Shown here piece after piece: positions 27,438 to 36,927 of a stretch of DNA of 64,000 nt; position 1 is the first letter of the stretch, and every line of letters begins with the position of its first letter. A model generated the notes under the pieces. It was not told the origin of the DNA. It did no database searches and worked only from the letters and a program-made list of their open reading frames with translations. The DNA is taken from positions 30,799 to 94,798 of the forward strand of contig JBBSRC010000003.1 of assembly GCA_038243395.1 (NCBI GenBank), in the 5' to 3' direction. The position numbers and the translations under genes are program-made. This stretch comes from Gelidibacter sp038243395 (GTDB lineage: Bacteria > Bacteroidota > Bacteroidia > Flavobacteriales > Flavobacteriaceae).

Positions 27438-27438
27438 T

Positions 27439-27446
27439 TATCTTTG
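27439..27446 (+). promoter_or_regulatory. TAnnTTTG -7 box abutting panD start
   Basis: TATCTTTG is a full consensus match 4 bases before the panD ATG, overlapping the end of panC. Transcription would start at or within the ATG. Confidence 0.45.
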
Positions 27447-27450
27447 CCAT

Positions 27451-27801
27451 ATGCAAATACAAGTTGTAAAATCGAAAATTCACCGTGTCAAATGTACCGG
27501 GGCTGAACTACATTATATTGGAAGTATTACCATTGACGAAGATTTAATGGATGCCGCCAATATGATTCAAGGCGAAAAAGTACAAATTGTCAACAATGAC
27601 AATGGCGAACGCTTGGATACCTATATCATTCCTGGTCCAAGAAATTCTGGCGAAATAACCCTTAACGGTGCCGCCGCAAGAAAAGTGGCAGTGGGCGATA
27701 CTCTTATTTTGATTACCTATGCGTTTATGGATTTGGAAGAAGCCAGGACATTTAAACCTTCTTTGGTTTTTCCTGACGAAGCGACCAACTTACTTAAATA
27801 A
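27451..27801 (+). CDS. panD: aspartate 1-decarboxylase
   Basis: A 116-residue proenzyme with the self-cleavage site Gly24-Ser25 in ELHYIGSITID, which yields the pyruvoyl group, and the conserved ERLDTYIIPG and SGEITLNGAAARK segments. It decarboxylates aspartate to beta-alanine for pantothenate. The length is normal. It lies between panC and a TTG-started membrane protein gene two bases downstream. Confidence 0.97.
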   Translation: MQIQVVKSKIHRVKCTGAELHYIGSITIDEDLMDAANMIQGEKVQIVNNDNGERLDTYIIPGPRNSGEITLNGAAARKVAVGDTLILITYAFMDLEEARTFKPSLVFPDEATNLLK

Positions 27802-27803
27802 CA

Positions 27804-28775
27804 TTGAACACCACAACTAAAAAAACCTTAAGAATCGCCTTGCCGGTTTTATTGGCCGCTTTTTTTGGTTGGTATACGTTTTCAAAATTACCCATTAATC
27901 AAATCATTCCTTATTTTAAGACGGCTAACTATGGCTGGATTGCTTTAGGAATGCTCTTTGGTTTGCTGAGCAATTTGTCAAGAGCCTACCGATGGAAATT
28001 TTTGATTGAGCCTATGGGTTATTCTTTGAGATTTCCCAATAGTATCATGGCAGTTTTCATTACTTATTTGGCTAATTATGGCATCCCTAGATCTGGGGAA
28101 GTGTTGCGGGCTGCGGTTTTGACCAATTACGAAGGTGTGCCCTTTCAAAAGTCATTTGGGACTATTATTGCCGAACGCATGGCCGATTTAGTGATCCTAC
28201 TCAGCATTGTAGCAATTACCCTTTTAATCCAATTTGATTTTATATTTAATCTCTTAGAAAAATCCTTTCAGCCAAAAAAACTGATTCTTTTTGGAACAAT
28301 CGGAGTTCTTTTTTGCATATCTTTTTTTTGGTATCTTAAAAAAAGCCAGTCTAAGATAGCTTTTAAAGTCAGGAATTTCGTCCGTGGTTTATTAGAGGGT
28401 ATATTGAGTATCTTTAAAATGGAACACAAATGGGCATTCATTTTCCATACTTTATTCATTTGGTTAATGTATGTCATGATGTTTTTTGTCACTTCATTGG
28501 CTGTAGATGATTTGAAAGGAGTGTCCATTGGTGCTCTTTTAATAGCCTTCATTGCAGGTAGTTTTACCATTGCGGCCACTAATGGCGGCATTTTTGTCTA
28601 TCCATTGGCCATTGGTGCTGCTTTTTCTCTTTTTGCTATCCCAGAAAATCCGAGCATTGCTTTTGGATGGATTATGTGGTCCTCCCAAACCTTAATGATT
28701 ATTATTTTGGGGAGTCTTTCCTTCTTGTTTTTACCCATCTATAACCGTAAAAACAAGGGCTTTGACAAAGCGTAA
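27804..28775 (+). CDS. lysylphosphatidylglycerol synthase transmembrane (UPF0104) family protein
   Basis: A 323-residue integral membrane protein with about eight hydrophobic segments and the family motifs NLSRAYRWKFLIEPMGY, NYGIPRSGEVLRA and FGTIIAERMADL. It corresponds to the flippase-like membrane part of MprF and lacks the soluble aminoacyl-transferase domain. It starts with TTG two bases after the panD stop; no in-frame ATG precedes NTTTKKTLRIALP. The tight spacing implies translational coupling with panD, a pairing common in Bacteroidetes. Confidence 0.88.
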   Translation: MNTTTKKTLRIALPVLLAAFFGWYTFSKLPINQIIPYFKTANYGWIALGMLFGLLSNLSRAYRWKFLIEPMGYSLRFPNSIMAVFITYLANYGIPRSGEVLRAAVLTNYEGVPFQKSFGTIIAERMADLVILLSIVAITLLIQFDFIFNLLEKSFQPKKLILFGTIGVLFCISFFWYLKKSQSKIAFKVRNFVRGLLEGILSIFKMEHKWAFIFHTLFIWLMYVMMFFVTSLAVDDLKGVSIGALLIAFIAGSFTIAATNGGIFVYPLAIGAAFSLFAIPENPSIAFGWIMWSSQTLMIIILGSLSFLFLPIYNRKNKGFDKA

Positions 28776-28858
28776 TGCTATGTTAAACATTTAAGAAGGC
28801 AGATAAAGGGACCGAATATTTTTTTACCTTGCCATAGCTAATTTAATTCTCTATCCCT

Positions 28859-29998
28859 ATGCAAAAAATTACTCTACTTCTATTTTTTTTCTACACCATT
28901 TTCATGGATGCACAGGTTATCTATCAGCCTATTGAGTCCTTAAAATTAGGGGAAACGAGAGATCTTAAAATACAATTGCCCCGAAATTATAACCCAGAAG
29001 ATAAAATTCAATACCCATTGGTCATTATCTTGGATGGCGATTATTTATTTGAACCTTTTGGGGGCAATATTGATTATCAGGCATATTGGGGAGAAATGCC
29101 TCAATGCATCGTTGTTGGAGTCAATCAAGGTGAAAGTCGAGAGAAAGACCTCTTTTATGACAAAGAAATCTATTTTCCTGCTCATGAAGGCGCTTCGTTT
29201 TTTGAGTTTATTGGGATGGAACTCATTCCTTTCATTGAAAGTAAATACAATGTTTCACAATTCAGAATTGTTGCCGGTCACGATTTGAGTGCGAATTTCA
29301 TTAACTATTATTTGTTCAAGGATAATCCCATCTTCAGGGCATATATTTTGCTCAGTCCGGATTTAGCTCCGGAGATGGCTACGCGAATTCAAGACCGATT
29401 TTCTTCTTTGAAAACCGATACGTTCTACTATATAGCCACTGCCGAAAATGATATTGAATACTTAAAAGATAAAATTGTAAGCCATAATGCCCAATTAGAG
29501 GTTTTAACCAATCCCAAAGTGCATTATAGGTTTGACGATTTTAAAGATGCTGATCATTATTCATTGGTAGGTTTGGGCATTCCCAAAGCTTTAAATGAAA
29601 TATTTTCTTTATACAAACCCATCAACAAAAAGGAATATACAGACCAGGTTTTAACCTTTGAAGAAGGACCATTTAAATATCTCGAAAAGAAGTATGATGA
29701 CATAAAGTTATTCTATGGCTTTGAGAAAAAAGTGGTTGAAAATGATTTGAGGGCAGTGGCCGCCGCTGGTATCAAAAAGGACGACCGTAATGCGTTGAAA
29801 GATTTGTCAAAATTGGCACGAAAGGAATATCCAGAGTCCATGATAAGTGCTTATTATACGGGCATGTATTGGGAAAACGAAAACAACCTCAAAAAAGCAC
29901 TTCACAGCTATCAATCTGGCTTGCTTTTAAAAACTTCTGATTTTATTGACAAGGACATCTTGTTGGATAAAATTTATACCATAAAGGACGAAAAATAG
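28859..29998 (+). CDS. alpha/beta-hydrolase-fold protein with Asp in nucleophile elbow (paralogue 1)
   Basis: A 379-residue secreted protein: signal peptide (KITLLLFFFYTIFMDAQ), then an esterase-D/Fes-type domain (TRDLKIQLPRNYNPEDKIQYPLVIILDGDYLF). The usual GxSxG nucleophile elbow reads G140-H141-D142-L143-S144, so the serine is replaced by aspartate; the later catalytic His appears to be kept in DADHYSLVG. A C-terminal helical region (about 285-379) looks TPR-like (AYYTGMYWENENNLKKALHSYQSGLLL). It is either an Asp-nucleophile enzyme, like haloalkane dehalogenases, or a pseudoenzyme. A paralogue follows after 86 bases. Confidence 0.85.
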   Translation: MQKITLLLFFFYTIFMDAQVIYQPIESLKLGETRDLKIQLPRNYNPEDKIQYPLVIILDGDYLFEPFGGNIDYQAYWGEMPQCIVVGVNQGESREKDLFYDKEIYFPAHEGASFFEFIGMELIPFIESKYNVSQFRIVAGHDLSANFINYYLFKDNPIFRAYILLSPDLAPEMATRIQDRFSSLKTDTFYYIATAENDIEYLKDKIVSHNAQLEVLTNPKVHYRFDDFKDADHYSLVGLGIPKALNEIFSLYKPINKKEYTDQVLTFEEGPFKYLEKKYDDIKLFYGFEKKVVENDLRAVAAAGIKKDDRNALKDLSKLARKEYPESMISAYYTGMYWENENNLKKALHSYQSGLLLKTSDFIDKDILLDKIYTIKDEK

Positions 29999-30084
29999 CA
30001 AGTTAGTGCAGTTCGTCGAATAAAAAGTACAGATTAACAGAATTTGTATATATTTACCATCCCAAACCTTAAACCTACTTTGCG

Positions 30085-31257
30085 ATGAAAAAAGCCCTAC
30101 TTTTTCTATTCATCTTGCTGTGCACTATTTCTACAAACGCACAGACTATCTACGAACATTTTGAATCCCGAAAATTAAATTCCACCAGAGAGATAAAAAT
30201 AAGTCTTCCTCAGAACTACGATGCCGAATCTACTTTGAAGTATCCCGTAATTTTGGTTTTTGATGGCGATTATTTGTTTGAACCTGTTGTTGGACAAATA
30301 GCTTTTCAAACTTATTTTGATAAAATGCCAGAAGCCATCGTGGTAGGAGTTCTCCAAGGGAAAGATCGTTTTTATGACAGTTATCATGATGAAGTTTCAG
30401 GATTGCCCATAAAATCCGGTGCACGTTTTTATGAATTTATCAGTACAGAGTTAATCCCTTATATTGATCGCAATTATAAGACCAGTAAATTTAAAGTGGC
30501 GGTTGGTCACGATCTTATGGCCAACTTTATGAATGCTTTCTTGTTAAAAGATGATCCGTTGTTTAAAGCCTATGTTAATTTAAGCCCTGAATTTATAGGG
30601 CAAATGGATGACAATATTATTAAAAGATTGACTTGGTTAAAAGACGACATTTTTTATTATATGGCTACTAGTGAGGATGACATGGTGCCACTTCGCAATG
30701 GGATTCTGGACGCCAACCAAAAATTAGGACAATTGGATAATAGGGCCTTAAAATACTATTTTGACGACTTTAAGGGAGACTCCCATTATACTTTGGTAAC
30801 GGGAGCATTATCCCAAGCTCTGGATAAAATATTTGAGTTGTATAAACCAATTAGCGATAGGGAGTTCAAAGAAGATATTCTTACGTATGAAGGTACTTTA
30901 GATACGTATATCAGTAAGCGTTATAAAAGAATCGAGGATTTATTTGGCATCCAAAAGCCTATTTCTGAAGAAGAATTTGAGAAAGTAATAAAAGCTGCTG
31001 AACAGCGGAATGACGTTGCATCTCTTGAAAAAATCGGAAAATTGGCCAACAAACAAGATCCTACGACATCTTATGGTACTTATTATATGGCACTTCATGC
31101 TGAAAGAATAGGGAAAACTAAACGCGCTAGAAAACTATATGAATCTGCATTGGATTTAGAATCTACGCCACATGTTAACAAAGATTTGATTCTTTTAAAA
31201 GTTGAAAGTCTTGACTATGCTGCCGATTATAAGGAAAAGAATATTGAAGATCAATAA
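30085..31257 (+). CDS. alpha/beta-hydrolase-fold protein with Asp in nucleophile elbow (paralogue 2)
   Basis: A 390-residue paralogue of the preceding gene with the same architecture: signal peptide (KKALLFLFILLCTISTNAQ), Fes-like domain (TREIKISLPQNYDAESTLKYPVILVFDGDYLF), elbow G141-H142-D143-L144-M145 with Asp in the serine position, a retained His in GDSHYTLVTG, and a C-terminal TPR-like region (SYGTYYMALHAERIGKTKRARKLYESALDLE). Both copies preserve the Asp, so it is not a random loss in one of them. radA follows on the same strand after 69 bases. Confidence 0.85.
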   Translation: MKKALLFLFILLCTISTNAQTIYEHFESRKLNSTREIKISLPQNYDAESTLKYPVILVFDGDYLFEPVVGQIAFQTYFDKMPEAIVVGVLQGKDRFYDSYHDEVSGLPIKSGARFYEFISTELIPYIDRNYKTSKFKVAVGHDLMANFMNAFLLKDDPLFKAYVNLSPEFIGQMDDNIIKRLTWLKDDIFYYMATSEDDMVPLRNGILDANQKLGQLDNRALKYYFDDFKGDSHYTLVTGALSQALDKIFELYKPISDREFKEDILTYEGTLDTYISKRYKRIEDLFGIQKPISEEEFEKVIKAAEQRNDVASLEKIGKLANKQDPTTSYGTYYMALHAERIGKTKRARKLYESALDLESTPHVNKDLILLKVESLDYAADYKEKNIEDQ

Positions 31258-31326
31258 CATCTCAATTAAGATTCATAATAAGATTTGTTACCGTAATTAG
31301 TTTTATTTTAGCTCAAATTTTGAAGG

Positions 31327-32685
31327 ATGGCTAAATTAAAAACAACTTTTTTCTGTCAAAATTGTGGCAGTCAATATTCTAAATGGCAGGGGCAATGTAC
31401 GGCCTGTAAAGAGTGGAATACTATTGTTGAGGAAGTGATCCAAAAAGAAGAGAAATCGAGCTGGAAAACCCCAACTTCAACCGTAAAACGTGCGTCACAA
31501 CCTTTGCGCATTAATGACATTGACGTGTCCCAAGAGGCGCGTATGAATACTGAAGATCAAGAATTCAATCGAGTGCTTGGCGGCGGTATTGTTCCGGGAT
31601 CGTTGATTTTATTGGGAGGCGAGCCAGGCATTGGAAAGAGTACACTTTTACTTCAAATTTCACTAAAATTACCTTATAAAACGCTTTATGTTTCCGGTGA
31701 AGAAAGCCAGCAACAAATCAAAATGCGGGCCGAACGCATTAATCCGACCAGTGCGAACTGTTATATCCTAACCGAAACAAAAACCCAAAATATCTTCAAG
31801 CAAATTGAAGTTTTGGAGCCCGATATTGTGGTAATTGATTCCATTCAAACTTTACATAGTGATTATATCGAATCGTCTTCTGGGAGCATTTCGCAAATTA
31901 AGGAATGCACCACAGAACTTATAAAATTCGCGAAAGAAACAGGAACACCAGTCATTTTGATTGGTCATATTACAAAAGATGGTAATATTGCTGGGCCCAA
32001 AATATTGGAGCATATGGTCGATACCGTGTTGCAATTTGAAGGCGACCGCAATCACGTGTTCCGAATTTTAAGAGCCCAAAAAAATCGATTCGGTTCTACC
32101 AATGAATTGGGCATTTACGAGATGCAAGGTTCAGGATTACGTGAAGTTTCAAATCCGTCTGAAATATTGATATCCAAAAAAGACGAAGAACTTTCGGGGA
32201 ATGCCGTGGCATCAACCTTAGAAGGCATGCGTCCGTTGATGATTGAGGTACAGGCTTTAGTAAGTACCGCAGTCTATGGAACCCCGCAGCGTTCTGCCAC
32301 CGGGTTTAATGCCAAACGATTAAACATGCTGTTGGCGGTATTAGAAAAGCGTGCCGGATTTAGATTGGGTGCCAAAGATGTATTCTTGAATATAACAGGC
32401 GGTATATCTGTGGATGATCCTGCAATTGATTTAGCGGTTGTAGCTTCTGTATTGTCATCAAATGAAGATGTAGCGATTCCTAAAGATTACTGTTTTGCCG
32501 CTGAAGTTGGCCTTTCTGGAGAAATCAGACCTGTGCAACGCATCGAACAACGCATTTTAGAAGCTGAAAAATTAGGGTTTTCAACTATATTCGTATCTAA
32601 ATACAATAAAATTGCACTTAAAAATACCGTAATCAAAATCCAATTGATTTCTAAAATTGAGGATTTAGTAAGTTTCCTGGTTTAG
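31327..32685 (+). CDS. radA: DNA repair protein RadA
   Basis: A 452-residue protein with an N-terminal zinc finger (CQNCGSQYSKWQGQCTACKEW), the RecA-like ATPase with Walker A GGEPGIGKST and VVIDSIQTLH, the RadA-specific KNRFGSTNELGIYEM motif, and a C-terminal Lon-like domain (GGISVDDPAIDLAVVASVLSS, AEVGLSGEIRPV). RadA drives branch migration of recombination intermediates. The length is normal and no defect was seen. Confidence 0.97.
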   Translation: MAKLKTTFFCQNCGSQYSKWQGQCTACKEWNTIVEEVIQKEEKSSWKTPTSTVKRASQPLRINDIDVSQEARMNTEDQEFNRVLGGGIVPGSLILLGGEPGIGKSTLLLQISLKLPYKTLYVSGEESQQQIKMRAERINPTSANCYILTETKTQNIFKQIEVLEPDIVVIDSIQTLHSDYIESSSGSISQIKECTTELIKFAKETGTPVILIGHITKDGNIAGPKILEHMVDTVLQFEGDRNHVFRILRAQKNRFGSTNELGIYEMQGSGLREVSNPSEILISKKDEELSGNAVASTLEGMRPLMIEVQALVSTAVYGTPQRSATGFNAKRLNMLLAVLEKRAGFRLGAKDVFLNITGGISVDDPAIDLAVVASVLSSNEDVAIPKDYCFAAEVGLSGEIRPVQRIEQRILEAEKLGFSTIFVSKYNKIALKNTVIKIQLISKIEDLVSFLV

Positions 32686-32809
32686 TTAAATGCATCAATT
32701 AAAAAAAAAATAAAGTTATCGTCATATTATCAACTAATGAACGCTTATCTTATTAGGCTTTACTATATAGCGAACTTTAAACAGTTTAAAAATATAAAAT
32801 AATCCATAA

Positions 32810-33274
32810 ATGAAAACAAAAACCTTCCTAATCCTATTTGCCCTAAGTTTATTCGTTTCCTGCGGTCCAAAGCCTAGTAAATCAACTGGGGTTATATCCA
32901 AAGAAATCAATGCTTACACTTCAGAAGTTGACGCCATGTCAAATTTAAAAGAAGAAATAATCGAAGGCGCCTTAGCCGACGCTGAAGGTTTCAAAGATAT
33001 CGGAAAATTTAAATACACGGTCTATTTTGATGCTCAGACCAAAACGCTATTCAAAATCAAAAATGTCGAAATGACTAACAAATCCATTTCAGAAACATAC
33101 TATTTTAAGGATGGCAATTTGGTTTTAATCGATACCCATTTGGAAGAAACTACCAATAAAATGTATGTTCATAAAAATAAAGTTTTAACCGAAACAGAAA
33201 TGGATGCTACCACGCAAAAAACGCTTCTGGAAAAAGCTAAACGCTTTCAAAAAGCATTTCAGAAGGAGCATTAA
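32810..33274 (+). CDS. small lipoprotein of unknown function
   Basis: A 154-residue protein with a lipoprotein signal peptide (MKTKTFLILFALSLFVSC, Cys18 followed by GPKPSKS). The mature part is charged, with a beta-rich middle (FKYTVYFDAQTKTLFKIKNVEM, SETYYFKDGNLVLIDTHLE) and a basic C-terminal helix (KTLLEKAKRFQKAFQKEH). No family was recognised. The gap upstream contains an A10 tract right after radA. Confidence 0.8.
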   Translation: MKTKTFLILFALSLFVSCGPKPSKSTGVISKEINAYTSEVDAMSNLKEEIIEGALADAEGFKDIGKFKYTVYFDAQTKTLFKIKNVEMTNKSISETYYFKDGNLVLIDTHLEETTNKMYVHKNKVLTETEMDATTQKTLLEKAKRFQKAFQKEH

Positions 33275-33428
33275 TACGCCGCTTTTGATCGTGTTTTATA
33301 ATCATAAAAAACGAGGCAGAATTTAACCTTTCGTCCCTCGTATCGGCCAGCCCTCATTTTAGTAAATTTTGGTCTTCTAATTTATCAAAAATCATTAATT
33401 TCGCACTTCGATAAGAATTAAGGAAATA

Positions 33429-36400
33429 ATGAGCAGTAAATTCACTGAATATAAAGGACTTGACTTGCCAAAAGTTGCTGAGGAAATCGGTAATTATTGG
33501 AAAGAAAACAACATTTTTGATAAAAGCGTTACCACACGAGAAGGTAGCACACCCTTTGTGTTTTTCGAAGGGCCACCTTCCGCAAATGGATTACCAGGAG
33601 TTCACCACGTTTTGGCACGTGCCATAAAAGATATTTTTCCGCGTTACAAAACCATGAAAGGGTTTCAAGTAAAACGTAAAGCTGGTTGGGATACACACGG
33701 ATTGCCAATTGAACTTGGTGTGGAAAAAGAACTCGGGATCACGAAAGAGAACATCGGAAAAACCATTTCTGTTGAAGATTATAACGCAGCCTGCCGAACG
33801 GCAGTTATGCGGTATACAGATGCATGGAATGAACTTACCGAAAAAATGGGTTATTGGGTGGATATGGAAGATCCGTATATTACCTATGAGCCGAAATATA
33901 TGGAAAGCGTTTGGTGGTTGTTAAAGGAAATCTATAACAAAAACCTGATGTATAAAGGTTATACCATTCAACCTTATTCTCCAAAAGCGGGCACAGGCTT
34001 AAGTTCTCATGAATTGAATCAACCCGGAACTTATCAAGATGTAACGGATACGACAGTTGTTGCGCAATTTAAGGCCAACGCAGATTCGCTTCCAGATTTC
34101 TTACAAGATGAAGGCGATATTTACTTTTTAGCCTGGACGACGACCCCATGGACATTGCCCAGTAATACAGCGCTTACGGTTGGACCAAAAATTGATTACG
34201 TATTGGTGGAAACCTACAATCAATATACGTTTGAACCTTTAAACGTGATTTTAGCAAAGCCTTTGGTTAATAATCAATTTGATGGAAAATTCAAAAGGGT
34301 TGAATCCAAACCTGAATTATTAGAATACACTTCAGGCCATAACCTGCCTGCCGGCAAGGCGGGAAAAATCCCTTATTTCGTCGTCAAAGAATTCAAAGGA
34401 AAAGATTTAGTAGGGATAACCTACGAGCAATTATTGCCGTATGCACTTCCAAATGATTTTCCAGAAAATGCTTTTAGAGTTATTTCAGGAGATTTCGTAA
34501 CTACTGAAGATGGTACAGGAATCGTCCACACTGCGCCGACTTTTGGTGCCGATGATGCCTTGGTAGCTAAACAGGCTGTTCCTGAAATCCCGCCGCTGTT
34601 GGTAATGGATGAAAACGGAAACTTAGTACCACTTGTGGACTTGCAAGGACGTTTTAGAAAAGAGGTTAAAGATGAGCTTTTTGGTTTTGCTGGCGAATAT
34701 GTGAAATCTGAATATTTAGCGGATGATGAATTGGTCACTGAATACGAGAAACAAAAAGAAAGTCTGAAATCTGTGATCTCTAACCTTAAAGAATATTTAA
34801 GTGTAGATGAACGCTTGGCACTCAAATTAAAGAATGAAAATAAGGCCTTTAAGGTCGAGAAATATAAACATAGCTATCCCAATTGCTGGCGTACTGACAA
34901 ACCAATCTTATATTATCCTTTAGATTCTTGGTTCATTAAAGTCACGGATGTCAAGGACCGAATGGTGGAACTAAATGACACCATCAACTGGAAACCAAAA
35001 TCTACGGGAACTGGTCGTTTTGGAAATTGGCTGACTAATGCGAATGATTGGAATTTATCGCGGTCACGGTATTGGGGGATTCCATTGCCAATTTGGAGAA
35101 CTGAAGATGGCAAGGAAGAAATCTGCATTGGATCTGTTGAAGAATTAAAGACAGAGATGCAAAAATCGGTAGAGAAAGGGCATATGCCATCTGATATTTT
35201 TTCGGAATTTGAAGTTGGCGACAACTCCGAAGAAAACTACGCCAAAATAGATTTACATAAAAATATCGTTGATGAAATTGTACTAGTCTCTCCTTCAGGA
35301 AAACCAATGATGCGCGAAGCTGACTTGATTGACGTTTGGTTTGATTCAGGCGCGATGCCTTATGCGCAATGGCATTATCCTTTTGAGAATGCTGACCTCA
35401 TTGATAAAAAAAGGGCCTTTCCCGCCGATTTCATCGCCGAAGGTGTCGATCAAACGCGTGGCTGGTTTTACACATTACACGCTATTTCAACCATGGTCTT
35501 TGATTCGGTAGCGTATAAAAATGTCGTTTCCAACGGTTTAGTTCTCGATAAAAACGGACATAAAATGTCCAAACGTTTAGGGAATGCGGCGGATCCTTTT
35601 AAAACTTTAGACACCTATGGTGCGGATGCCACGCGCTGGTATATGATTTCAAATGCCAATCCATGGGACAACTTGAAATTTGACTTGGAAGGCATTGAAG
35701 AGGTAAAACGTAAGTTCTTCGGAACCCTTTACAATACCTATACGTTTTTCACATTGTACACCAATTTAGATAATTTCAATTATTCTGAAGCTGAAATAAC
35801 TTTGGAAAACCGTCCGGAGATTGACCGTTGGATTTTATCGGAATTGCATACTTTGATTAAAAAAGTGGATGATTATTATGCTGATTATGAACCTACGAAA
35901 GCTGCGCGTGCTATTTCAGATTTCACACAGGATTATTTGAGCAATTGGTATGTGCGTTTGAGCAGAAGACGTTTCTGGAAAGGCGATTATCAGCAAGATA
36001 AAGTTTCAGCCTACCAAACCTTATACACCTGTATGTTGACCATAGCTAAATTGGGAGCTCCAATTGCACCGTTCTATATGGATAAGCTGTATCTCGATTT
36101 AAATGCCGTTACCAAAAAGGAAACTTTTGAAAGTGTGCATTTATCAGACTTTCCTGTGTATGATGAAATGTATGTTGATAAGGAATTGGAACGTAAAATG
36201 GAAGCCGCACAAACCATCTCTTCATTAGTATTATCATTAAGAGCTAAAGAGAAGATAAAAGTGCGTCAGCCGCTTCAAAAGATTATGATTCCTATTTCAA
36301 GTGAAGCTCAAAAAATGGAGATCTTAGCCGTGGCCGATTTGATAAAATCTGAAGTTAATGTCAAAGATATTCAGGTATTGGAAGATGCTTCAGATATCTT

Positions 36401-36923
36401 GGTAAAGCAGATAAAACCTAACTTTAAAGTCCTTGGACCTCGCTTTGGACAAGACATGAAAGCAGTCGCTCAAGCAATTGGAGGTTTTGATGCCAAGAAT
36501 ATCAAGGAAATTGAACAAAACGGCACTTTAGATATAGAAGTTAATGGAAAAAGTATTACTTTGGAACTTTCTGATGTGGAAATTACATCCCAAGATATTG
36601 AAGGGTGGCTTGTTGCAAGTTCAGGGCCTTTAACAGTAGCTTTAGACGTGACTATTACAGATGAATTGAAAAAAGAAGGTATCGCAAGAGAATTGGTAAA
36701 CCGTATTCAAAATTTAAGAAAGGATTCGGGTTATGAGCTTACTGATAGAATTGTGGTACACTTTCAAAAAGATGAACATATTATTAACGCGATAAACAAA
36801 AACTTAGATTACATAAAAACCGAAACCTTAACCGAAGAACTAGAAATTTTGGAACATTTAGAGGATGGGATTGAAATTGATTTTGATGATGTAAATACCA
36901 AGTTGTTTATAAAAAAATTTTAA
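33429..36923 (+). CDS. ileS: isoleucyl-tRNA synthetase with embedded palindromic-repeat insertion
   Basis: A 1164-residue class I synthetase charging tRNA-Ile. The HIGH-type motif is GVHHV (about 57-61) in PPSANGLPGVHHVLARAIKD, the tRNA/active-site segment is NDWNLSRSRYWGIPLPIW, and KMSKR lies at about 712-716 in HKMSKRLGN. The anticodon-binding region and a DUF5915-like C-terminal part (FKVLGPRFGQDMKAVAQAI) indicate the eukaryote-like IleS type. Oddity: residues 306-312 (LPAGKAG) are encoded by a palindrome (34343-34363) that also occurs between genes, placed in the CP1 editing region. The dksA-like gene follows after 4 bases and lspA lies further downstream. Confidence 0.97.
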   Translation: MSSKFTEYKGLDLPKVAEEIGNYWKENNIFDKSVTTREGSTPFVFFEGPPSANGLPGVHHVLARAIKDIFPRYKTMKGFQVKRKAGWDTHGLPIELGVEKELGITKENIGKTISVEDYNAACRTAVMRYTDAWNELTEKMGYWVDMEDPYITYEPKYMESVWWLLKEIYNKNLMYKGYTIQPYSPKAGTGLSSHELNQPGTYQDVTDTTVVAQFKANADSLPDFLQDEGDIYFLAWTTTPWTLPSNTALTVGPKIDYVLVETYNQYTFEPLNVILAKPLVNNQFDGKFKRVESKPELLEYTSGHNLPAGKAGKIPYFVVKEFKGKDLVGITYEQLLPYALPNDFPENAFRVISGDFVTTEDGTGIVHTAPTFGADDALVAKQAVPEIPPLLVMDENGNLVPLVDLQGRFRKEVKDELFGFAGEYVKSEYLADDELVTEYEKQKESLKSVISNLKEYLSVDERLALKLKNENKAFKVEKYKHSYPNCWRTDKPILYYPLDSWFIKVTDVKDRMVELNDTINWKPKSTGTGRFGNWLTNANDWNLSRSRYWGIPLPIWRTEDGKEEICIGSVEELKTEMQKSVEKGHMPSDIFSEFEVGDNSEENYAKIDLHKNIVDEIVLVSPSGKPMMREADLIDVWFDSGAMPYAQWHYPFENADLIDKKRAFPADFIAEGVDQTRGWFYTLHAISTMVFDSVAYKNVVSNGLVLDKNGHKMSKRLGNAADPFKTLDTYGADATRWYMISNANPWDNLKFDLEGIEEVKRKFFGTLYNTYTFFTLYTNLDNFNYSEAEITLENRPEIDRWILSELHTLIKKVDDYYADYEPTKAARAISDFTQDYLSNWYVRLSRRRFWKGDYQQDKVSAYQTLYTCMLTIAKLGAPIAPFYMDKLYLDLNAVTKKETFESVHLSDFPVYDEMYVDKELERKMEAAQTISSLVLSLRAKEKIKVRQPLQKIMIPISSEAQKMEILAVADLIKSEVNVKDIQVLEDASDILVKQIKPNFKVLGPRFGQDMKAVAQAIGGFDAKNIKEIEQNGTLDIEVNGKSITLELSDVEITSQDIEGWLVASSGPLTVALDVTITDELKKEGIARELVNRIQNLRKDSGYELTDRIVVHFQKDEHIINAINKNLDYIKTETLTEELEILEHLEDGIEIDFDDVNTKLFIKKF
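34343..34363. repeat. palindromic repeat embedded in ileS coding sequence
   Basis: This 21-base imperfect palindrome (CCTGCCTGCCGGCA followed by AGGCGGG) matches the 20-base perfect palindrome at 62718-62737 apart from one extra A and one substitution. In the ileS frame it encodes LPAGKAG. Confidence 0.8.
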
Positions 36924-36927
36924 AATT

